From the NCBI GenBank assembly GCA_902762355.1, contig CACWNR010000007.1, positions 1-64,000 on the forward strand: a stretch of 64,000 nt of DNA, written 5' to 3'. A program made the translations under genes and the position numbers. This stretch comes from an uncultured Bacteroidales bacterium (GTDB taxonomy: Bacteria > Bacteroidota > Bacteroidia > Bacteroidales > Paludibacteraceae). The notes under the pieces are model-generated. The model searched no databases. It was not told the origin of the DNA and saw only the letters and a program-made list of their open reading frames with translations. Of this stretch, positions 55,931-62,038 are shown in pieces. Every line of letters begins with the position of its first letter. Position 1 is the stretch's first letter.

Positions 55931-56512
55931 TCACAACTGACCTGCCTCCACGAGGTTGATCACGCGCTCCGTAATACGGTCTTTATCCGTAGCATCGTAC
56001 TCGTCCTTCAGGTCGTTCTTAAACAGCTTCGCCACAAACTGCCAGAAATCAGCCGTTGTTTTGTTCTTGTACTGCTTGATCAGTTCATAACTCGTCTTGT
56101 TCGTTTCCCGATCCAGCAGTTTCATCAGCATCTTACCCTGGCTGGCGTACATGCCCCGAAAATCCTTCTCGTACTTCTTGAACAAAGACTTCTCGTACGC
56201 ACGCCACCATTTCTTGCGGGCTTTCTTGTCCGGTATCTTCGCCAACTCCTGATCGGCATAAGCCATGTCCTTCGAGATCTTCTTCGCGTACGGAAGACAT
56301 TTCTTCACGTCGCGCACCGTGCGCCAGTAGAATTTCTCCTGTTTCTTGTTCTTGAACTTCAGCGGCGGGTACACCCACACCTCGTGCAGATACGCCAAAT
56401 AAATCGTATCGCCGTCCTGAACACGGATCATACAGGAGTCCAGATACTGCTCCGCAGCGAACACCCGACACCCGAAGGCAGCCAATAGTACTATGTACAG
56501 TAGTCGTTTCAT
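55931..56512 (-). CDS. DUF4294-family exported protein
   Basis: 193 residues with a signal peptide (cleavage near FAAEQ). The mature protein starts with RVQDGDTIYLAYLHEVWVYP, the DUF4294 core, followed by a basic helical region. Function unknown; the family is restricted to Bacteroidota. Confidence 0.85.
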   Translation of the reverse strand: MKRLLYIVLLAAFGCRVFAAEQYLDSCMIRVQDGDTIYLAYLHEVWVYPPLKFKNKKQEKFYWRTVRDVKKCLPYAKKISKDMAYADQELAKIPDKKARKKWWRAYEKSLFKKYEKDFRGMYASQGKMLMKLLDRETNKTSYELIKQYKNKTTADFWQFVAKLFKNDLKDEYDATDKDRITERVINLVEAGQL

Positions 56513-56543
56513 TTCACAGGGCTACTGACAAATACCGTGCCAA

Positions 56544-58034
56544 TCAATAACTCAACGCAAAGATCACGCGGCCGGCGGACGGTTTGCCCGTCACCATACA
56601 CTTGCCCGGCTCGTTCTTATGTCCCGGCAACTCGATCGACGGGATACAACGGATCGTTGCTTTCGTCTCGTCCTTGATCTTCTGCTCGGTCTCTGCCGTG
56701 CCGTCCCAATGTGCCAGGATGAATCCGCCTTTCTTCACTTCCTCTTTGAACTCCTCGTAGCTGTTCACCTCGCGCGTGTTGGCGATGCGGAAATCCAAAG
56801 CCTTCGTCAACAAGTTCTTCTGGATCTCTTCCAACAGTGCCTGCACTTTTTCCACGATTCCATCGAGCGAAATGGTCTCTTTGGTCTGCGTATCACGGCG
56901 CGCGATCTCAATCGTGTTGTTCTCCAAATCACGACCTCCCATAGCCAAACGAACAGGTACACCCTTCAACTCATAGTCCGCGAACTTGTAACCCGGCGTA
57001 TATTTCTCGTCGGTATCGACTTTCACGCGGATACCCAGCGCTTTCATCTGGTCAGCAATCGGATTCAGTTTCTCCATCAACTTCGCCAAGTCTTCCTCTT
57101 TCTTGAAGATCGGCACGATAACCACCTGGATCGGTGCCAAGTGCGGCGGAAGAACCAGACCGCTATCGTCCGAGTGCGTCATGATCAGCGCACCCATCAG
57201 ACGCGTCGAAACACCCCAACTGGTCGCCCAGACATACTCGTATTTGTTCTCCTTGCTCAAGAACTGTACATCAAAACTCTTTGCGAAGTTCTGACCCAGG
57301 AAGTGACTTGTACCGGCTTGCAATGCCTTACCGTCCTGCATCATCGCCTCGATACAATACGTATTCAGCGCACCCGCAAAACGCTCGTTCGGACTCTTCA
57401 CGCCCTTTACCACCGGAATAGCCATCACGTTCTCTGCAAAATCTGCATACACGTCCAACATCTGACGGGCATAATCCTCTGCCTCCTCCTTTGTCGCGTG
57501 TGCCGTGTGACCTTCTTGCCACAAGAACTCCGCCGTGCGCAGGAACAAGCGCGTACGCATCTCCCAGCGCATCACGTTACACCACTGGTTGCACAAGATC
57601 GGCAGATCGCGATAAGACGAGATCCAGTTCTTGTATGTACTCCAGATGATCGTCTCCGATGTCGGACGGATGATCAACTCTTCCTCTAACTTGGCGTTCG
57701 GATCAACGACAACGCCTTTTCCGTTCGGGTCGTTCATCAGACGGTGATGGGTCACCACCGCACACTCTTTCGCAAAACCCTCCACGTGCTCAGCCTCGCG
57801 GCTCAAGAACGATTTCGGAATCAACAACGGGAAATAAGCGTTTTTCACGCCCTGCGCCTTAAAACGACGGTCTAACTCTGCCTGAATGGTCTCCCAGATG
57901 GCATAGCCATAAGGCTTGATCACCATACAACCGCGAACGGCACTCTGCTCTGCCAAGTCGGCCTTTACCACCAACTCATTGTACCATTTTGAATAATCCT
58001 CTCCACGAGGAGTCAACTTCTGAAAACTTGCCAT
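56544..58034 (-). CDS. proS: Prolyl-tRNA synthetase, archaeal/eukaryote-like (type 3)
   Basis: 496 residues, no editing insertion. Class II motif 2 is [24 protein letters not shown] and motif 3 is in the [15 protein letters not shown] region; the C-terminal domain ends ...[10 protein letters not shown], the type 3 end. It is the first gene of the 11.5-kb minus-strand operon. Confidence 0.96.
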   Translation of the reverse strand: MASFQKLTPRGEDYSKWYNELVVKADLAEQSAVRGCMVIKPYGYAIWETIQAELDRRFKAQGVKNAYFPLLIPKSFLSREAEHVEGFAKECAVVTHHRLMNDPNGKGVVVDPNAKLEEELIIRPTSETIIWSTYKNWISSYRDLPILCNQWCNVMRWEMRTRLFLRTAEFLWQEGHTAHATKEEAEDYARQMLDVYADFAENVMAIPVVKGVKSPNERFAGALNTYCIEAMMQDGKALQAGTSHFLGQNFAKSFDVQFLSKENKYEYVWATSWGVSTRLMGALIMTHSDDSGLVLPPHLAPIQVVIVPIFKKEEDLAKLMEKLNPIADQMKALGIRVKVDTDEKYTPGYKFADYELKGVPVRLAMGGRDLENNTIEIARRDTQTKETISLDGIVEKVQALLEEIQKNLLTKALDFRIANTREVNSYEEFKEEVKKGGFILAHWDGTAETEQKIKDETKATIRCIPSIELPGHKNEPGKCMVTGKPSAGRVIFALSY

Positions 58035-58099
58035 ATATTTAATTTATCGATTTAACAGTTTAACGGCTTATAGGTCTTCCCTCCGCCAAAATGCGGGTG

Positions 58100-58130
58100 C
58101 AAAGGTAATACTTTTTTTTCATATACGCAA
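58100..58130 (-). promoter_or_regulatory. Promoter for the proS operon
   Basis: Minus strand: TTGCGTAT from 58130 and TACCTTTG from 58107, spacing 23. The leader to ATG 58034 is about 60 bases. Confidence 0.85.
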
Positions 58131-58250
58131 GCCCGCGCGAGATTTTCTTCGTTTTTCTTTCCATTTGTTGGCTCGCGGTGTAGGCGGATTACCGCTTCGC
58201 CGGCGCTCCTTCTCCTTATCATCCACCGCGCCATGTTCGCCCTCGCGTTC

Positions 58251-58298
58251 GGCGTTTTCTCTTGTATCCGTCCAAGCTTGGCGGATAGAAAACACCGC
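58251..58298. repeat. Long imperfect inverted repeat between divergent promoters
   Basis: A near-perfect palindrome TATCCGtCCAAGCTTGGcGGATA (58265-58287, one mismatched pair) is extended outside a 4-base bulge by GTTTTCT / AGAAAAC. It is in the 670-base gap between proS and the MBOAT gene. The rest of 58131-58328 is G+C-rich and holds no gene I can support. Confidence 0.75.
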
Positions 58299-58328
58299 CC
58301 CGCCCGCTTCGGTCTCAATGCGGGTGTG

Positions 58329-58359
58329 CGTTTGTTGTTTACGCGGGATAACATCCCGC
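58329..58359. repeat. Single copy of the dispersed hairpin element
   Basis: CGTTTGTTGTTTAC (58329-58342) followed by the perfect hairpin GCGGGAT-AAC-ATCCCGC (58343-58359). The same layout as at 32457 and 61252: pyrimidine-rich CGTYTGTT lead, 7- to 8-bp stem, A-T pairs closing a 3-base loop. Confidence 0.7.
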
Positions 58360-58418
58360 ATGTGGATTCCTCTTTTAGCTATTAGAGGGTACCTTCGGTG
58401 ACTTTTTTTATAAATTAT

Positions 58419-58449
58419 TTGCATATATCAAAAATATTTCGTAATTTTG
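58419..58449 (+). promoter_or_regulatory. Promoter for the structured leader and MBOAT/SGNH genes
   Basis: TTGCATAT at 58419-58426 and TAATTTTG at 58442-58449, spacing 23. It gives a leader of about 255 bases before the MBOAT ATG. Confidence 0.85.
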
Positions 58450-58466
58450 CGCCGCAAAATCAGAAT

Positions 58467-58691
58467 CGCTGTACCGCCAGCGTTAAAAAGCGGACATTGC
58501 GCAAAGTGTTGCGCTGACATATTAATAAGCATTACTATTATTTCGCGTTTACCAAAGCTTAGGAACCTTTATAAATCCGAGATAATATCAGGGCTCTTTA
58601 GGAATCCACTCATGATGCAAGTAGTGTTCACACTTATAGTGTGGGCTTCTTATTATGAGTGGGAGGTATTCCTAAGCACCTCGGTAAACGC
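58467..58691 (+). ncRNA. Structured 5' leader RNA with competing helices (candidate switch or small RNA)
   Basis: Two local hairpins come first: CGCTG/CAGCG (58467-58482) and GCGCAA-AGTG-TTGCGC (58499-58514). Then a closed domain: GCGTTTACC (58545-58553) pairs with GGTAAACGC (58683-58691), and GCTTAGGAA (58557-58565) with TTCCTAAGC (58669-58677). Inside, CCACTCAT (58606-58613) pairs with ATGAGTGG (58655-58662) around CACACT-TAT-AGTGTG. TTAGGAAT (58598-58605) can instead pair with ATTCCTAA (58668-58675), excluding the second helix. All helices are perfect Watson-Crick. It matches no riboswitch class I know. No convincing protein is encoded. Confidence 0.65.
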
Positions 58692-58711
58692 ATAAGAAGT
58701 TCACACTTTTT

Positions 58712-60169
58712 ATGTTATTTAACTCTATCGAATTCGCACTCTTTTTGCCCATCGTATTCATTATCTACTGGGCAATCGGGTACGCACATATCAATGACCG
58801 ACTCAAACTGCGACTACAAAACGCGTTTGTTGTCCTTGCCAGTTATGTCTTTTACGGCTGGTGGGATTGGCGATTCCTGTTATTGATTGCGTTTACATCC
58901 TTCTGCTCGTGGGGTAGCGGATTGTTCATTGCTAAATCGTCTACTCCCAAAGCCGCAAAAGCATGGACAGCTGCTAATATCGTCCTTAATCTCACCATCC
59001 TCGCTGTCTTCAAATACTATGATTTCTTTGTACGCGAGTTCGGTCAGTTGTTCGGCATTTCCACGGATAGCCTCTTGCTAAAAATCATCCTTCCGGTAGG
59101 TATCTCGTTCTATACGTTCCAAGCACTCAGTTATTCCATCGATGTGTATCGCAAAAAGATAGAACCCACGCGCGACATCGTTGCCTTCTTCGCATATGTA
59201 GCCTTTTTCCCGCAACTCGTCGCTGGACCTATCGAACGTGCAACCAACCTCTTGCCGCAATTCCAAACCAACCGCAAATTCAATTACGACCAAGCCGTAG
59301 ACGGAATGCGCCAAATCTTGTGGGGCTTGTTCAAGAAGATAGTAGTTGCCGACAATTGTGCTACTTATGTCGACCAAGTTTGGGCGACTTACGACACGCA
59401 AACCGGTAGCACCTTGCTCCTCGCCGCAATCCTCTTTACGTTCCAGATATACAGTGACTTCTCCGGTTATTCAGACATAGCAATAGGTACAGCCAAACTT
59501 TTCGGCATCAAGCTTATGCGTAACTTCAATAATCCGTATTTCTCGCGGGACATAGCAGAGTTTTGGCGTAGATGGCATATTTCCCTTACCACTTGGTTCA
59601 GGGACTACGTCTATATCCCTCTCGGCGGTAGTCGTGTGGGGAAATGGAAAATCGTCCGCAATACGTTCGTCATCTTCTTACTTTCCGGATTCTGGCATGG
59701 CGCAAATTGGACCTTTATCGCTTGGGGCGCATACCATGCCATCCTCTTCCTCCCTCTCATCCTCCTTGGTCAGAACCGCAAATACACCAACCAAGTCGCC
59801 GAAGGTCGCATCCTTCCTACTGGGAAAGAAACTTTGCAAATTCTCTTCACATTCTTCCTCGCCGTCCTCGGATGGATCATCTTCCGTGCCGAAACAATCA
59901 CGCAAGCATGGGACTACATCTGCGGAATGATGCAATTCGGTACGTTGCGTGCAGGCTATCGTTTCTTTACAGAATTAGGAGTACGCAACAACCTTGCAAT
60001 ATTACTAATGCTAATTGTTGAATGGCTTCAACGATCAAGGACACATGGATTAGAGTTTTCTAGCAATATAAAAGTTTATTGGCGTTTAGTCATCTGTTAT
60101 TGTATAATCTTCACTATTCTTATATTTGGTCGTTTTGGCGCAAATGAATTTATATATTTCCAGTTTTGA
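58712..60169 (+). CDS. MBOAT-family O-acyltransferase (AlgI-like)
   Basis: 485 residues, 10-12 TM helices. The MBOAT histidines are H289 (FWRRWHISLTTWFRDYVYIP) and H329 (GFWHGANWTF). It moves acetyl groups across the inner membrane to acylate an extracellular polymer, working with the SGNH protein encoded next. Base composition changes inside the gene: G+C about 53% near 59.2 kb, about 35% after 60.0 kb (hand counts on 60-base lines), so the 3' end seems to have a different origin. Confidence 0.93.
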   Translation: MLFNSIEFALFLPIVFIIYWAIGYAHINDRLKLRLQNAFVVLASYVFYGWWDWRFLLLIAFTSFCSWGSGLFIAKSSTPKAAKAWTAANIVLNLTILAVFKYYDFFVREFGQLFGISTDSLLLKIILPVGISFYTFQALSYSIDVYRKKIEPTRDIVAFFAYVAFFPQLVAGPIERATNLLPQFQTNRKFNYDQAVDGMRQILWGLFKKIVVADNCATYVDQVWATYDTQTGSTLLLAAILFTFQIYSDFSGYSDIAIGTAKLFGIKLMRNFNNPYFSRDIAEFWRRWHISLTTWFRDYVYIPLGGSRVGKWKIVRNTFVIFLLSGFWHGANWTFIAWGAYHAILFLPLILLGQNRKYTNQVAEGRILPTGKETLQILFTFFLAVLGWIIFRAETITQAWDYICGMMQFGTLRAGYRFFTELGVRNNLAILLMLIVEWLQRSRTHGLEFSSNIKVYWRLVICYCIIFTILIFGRFGANEFIYFQF

Positions 60170-61233
60170 TGAAAAAGTTTGTACTCAGAATAATACTAAT
60201 ATTATTACCTGTTGCTGTAATTGTTCCGGTTGTAAATATTTACGTGGATCCTGCTCATGTATATTCATATGAAAAATATGAAAGGAGTATTGTATCTATT
60301 TTGCAATCAAATAAGTATGTAACGAATGTAGACTTGAATCATAATGAGAGATATTTCAAAAAATCATTGATTGATTCATGCAAAGAAGATATAGATATTC
60401 TCATTTTAGGTTCGAGCCGCGTCATGTTAATATCTAACGAAATGTTCCACGACACAAGGATTCTTAATCTTGGTGTTTCTGGAGCCACATATGAAGATAT
60501 AACAGCTTTATGTTATTACTATATAAGAAACAAGGGCGTTCCACATAAAGTTATAATAGGAATTGACCCGCAGCATTTTAACGAGAATATAGGAGATACA
60601 CGTTGGACAGAGTTGACAAAAGAATATAACGAATATAAAAAAGATATTTTAAAAGATTCTAATTTATTTCCTATTGAGCATAAGAAGATAAAAAATCTTT
60701 ATTCCCCTTCATATTTTCAATCGTCTTTCAAATATCTATGTAAGAATAAATTTCGCATAAGTACAGATAGAAACTTACAAGCATTGGAAAATGCTGATGG
60801 TTATAAAGTTATTTGCAATGATGGTTCAATTAAGTATGGTATAGAATACGATAATCGGTCAATAGAGGAAATTGAAAAATTATCACATACATTAGAATAT
60901 GGACAATGGGAGAACTTTACTGATATATCTCAACATGAGATAAATCGGTGGCGTTGTTTATTAGACTATTTACAATCCTTGGGAATAGAGATATTTATTC
61001 AAGAAGCAGCATATCACCCAATAACTTACCTGCGCTTTCTAACGGAAACTAAGTATATGGAAATGATTAATGCAATGGATAGCATGGATAAGTTGGCGCG
61101 TGAATATAACATTCCTATATTGGGCGCGTATAATCCCCAAAAATACAATCTTAAAAGTATCGACTTTTACGATGGTATGCACATGAAACCTACGACAGAA
61201 CAGTTATACTTGCAACCATTAATAAAACAATAG
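60169..61233 (+). CDS. SGNH/AlgJ-like O-acetyltransferase partner, A+T-rich
   Basis: 354 residues: one N-terminal TM (about 5-24), then a periplasmic domain with ILILGSSRVML (S82/S83 of the GSSR block as nucleophile) and the catalytic D335-G-M-H338 pair near the C-terminus. This is the layout of the acetyl-acceptor partner of MBOAT proteins. ATG 60169 overlaps the MBOAT stop (TGATG). G+C is only about 30% (28% in 60181-60240), well below the other genes, and codon use is A/T-ending, which suggests acquisition from another lineage. The polymer acetylated is unknown. Confidence 0.82.
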   Translation: MKKFVLRIILILLPVAVIVPVVNIYVDPAHVYSYEKYERSIVSILQSNKYVTNVDLNHNERYFKKSLIDSCKEDIDILILGSSRVMLISNEMFHDTRILNLGVSGATYEDITALCYYYIRNKGVPHKVIIGIDPQHFNENIGDTRWTELTKEYNEYKKDILKDSNLFPIEHKKIKNLYSPSYFQSSFKYLCKNKFRISTDRNLQALENADGYKVICNDGSIKYGIEYDNRSIEEIEKLSHTLEYGQWENFTDISQHEINRWRCLLDYLQSLGIEIFIQEAAYHPITYLRFLTETKYMEMINAMDSMDKLAREYNIPILGAYNPQKYNLKSIDFYDGMHMKPTTEQLYLQPLIKQ

Positions 61234-61251
61234 TTTTTTGTTAATAGAGTT

Positions 61252-61368
61252 CGTCCATTGCGTCCGAATATCATTCGGACATCCCACCTTCGTCTGTTTC
61301 CAGAAATTTTATTCTGGTTCAAAAACGTTCGTTCCTTACAGGGCAATAGTATTGCCCGCTCATGGCTG
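61252..61368. repeat. Tandem array of the 39-bp hairpin element (three units)
   Basis: Units start at 61252, 61291 and 61330, exactly 39 bases apart. Each has a lead (CGTCCATTGC, CGTCTGTTTC, CGTTCCTTAC) and a hairpin: GTCCGAAT-ATC-ATTCGGAC (61262-61280), CCAGAA...TTCTGG (61300-61317), GGGCAAT-AGT-ATTGCCC (61341-61357). Stem sequences differ completely but pairing is kept. A degenerate fourth unit may follow (GGCG/CGCC at 61379-61392). The remaining gap 61234-61412 has no gene; the first hairpin could also serve as a weak terminator for the SGNH gene. Confidence 0.75.
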
Positions 61369-61412
61369 TCTACTTTTGGGCGCAATCCCGCCAAACTTTT
61401 CTGCAACAAAAT

Positions 61413-61443
61413 TTGCATATTCTAAATATTTTTTGTACCTTTG
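61413..61443 (+). promoter_or_regulatory. Promoter for the 61.6-kb operon
   Basis: TTGCATAT at 61413-61420 and TACCTTTG at 61436-61443, spacing 23. It leaves a leader of about 165 bases. Confidence 0.85.
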
Positions 61444-61466
61444 CACCCGAAAATGGTTTCCAACCA

Positions 61467-61562
61467 CGAATCACGCCCGAACGCCCTAATAATACGGGCT
61501 GCACAGAATGTATATTGGGTGATTAATGCGTGATTATTGTGTGATTAGTGCGTGATTCGCAA
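61467..61562 (+). repeat. Leader with 11-bp tandem repeat and flanking inverted repeat
   Basis: Units GTGATTAATGC, GTGATTATTGT, GTGATTAGTGC and GTGATTCGCAA begin at 61519, 61530, 61541 and 61552. A perfect 10-bp inverted repeat joins the ends: CGAATCACGC (61467-61476) and GCGTGATTCG (61550-61559). Because each unit contains GTGATT, the upstream arm could pair with several of them. GCCC/GGGC (61483-61499) makes an inner hairpin. Confidence 0.8.
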
Positions 61563-61611
61563 CATCCTACGCAAAAGCAAAAACTTATAAACAACTCAAA
61601 ATCAATCAGTT

Positions 61612-62037
61612 ATGGCAAGAGAGAAACTAACTCCCGGAATAGAAGAAGTCAACGGCGCCACATCACCTGGACATATCCATCGTGTCAAACGTTTTCGTGA
61701 TGCCCGCGGACGTATCATCGGCCTCGGTGTCCAGGAAACCTACGATGTCCTTCATCCCCGTAACTGGAAGCAAAAACCGGCGAAAGGCGAAGAAAAAGTT
61801 AACCAACAACTCTTCAAAGAAGCCTCACAAATAGCCGACAAAGCCCTTAACGATCCCAAACTATACGACTACTGGCAGCAACGCTTTACGGCGCAACTCA
61901 ACGCTACCCGAGGTTCGAAACCGGATCCCTTTGCCGTCACGCTCCCTAATGGCACCAAGAAACGCTACAAACGTTTCGATGCGTTCGTTCGTACGATGAT
62001 TATGCAAGAACTCAAATTCAAACGACAAAATCAATAA
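61612..62037 (+). CDS. Small basic protein, unknown function
   Basis: 141 residues, rich in K, R and Q, no signal peptide and no TM. Blocks: HRVKRFRDARGRIIGLGVQE near the start, a helical middle (EASQIADKALNDPKLYDYWQQRF) and KRYKRFDAFVRTMIMQEL at the end. I do not recognise it; the charge suggests nucleic-acid or ribosome binding (inference). It has a normal promoter, a structured repeat leader, and ends 1 base before the next gene. Confidence 0.75.
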   Translation: MAREKLTPGIEEVNGATSPGHIHRVKRFRDARGRIIGLGVQETYDVLHPRNWKQKPAKGEEKVNQQLFKEASQIADKALNDPKLYDYWQQRFTAQLNATRGSKPDPFAVTLPNGTKKRYKRFDAFVRTMIMQELKFKRQNQ

Positions 62038-62038
62038 T

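Noticed and set aside
58119-58424. Minus-strand frame of 101 codons between proS and the MBOAT gene
   Set aside because: It has no recognisable domain, is dominated by R/E/K from G+C-rich palindromic DNA, and runs through the proS promoter side and hairpins. Treated as non-coding.
58545-58691. MITE or IS end from the inverted arms GCGTTTACC/GGTAAACGC
   Set aside because: Not excluded, but the asymmetric internal loops, extra internal helices and upstream promoter fit a leader RNA better, and I saw no target-site duplication.
58447-58695. Plus-strand frame of 82 codons in the MBOAT leader
   Set aside because: It begins at a TTG inside the -7 box and runs through perfectly paired RNA helices, so the structure explains the sequence better than a protein does.
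61167-61418. Minus-strand frame of 83 codons after the SGNH gene
   Set aside because: It covers the tandem hairpin array and overlaps the end of the SGNH gene; no start context and no domain.
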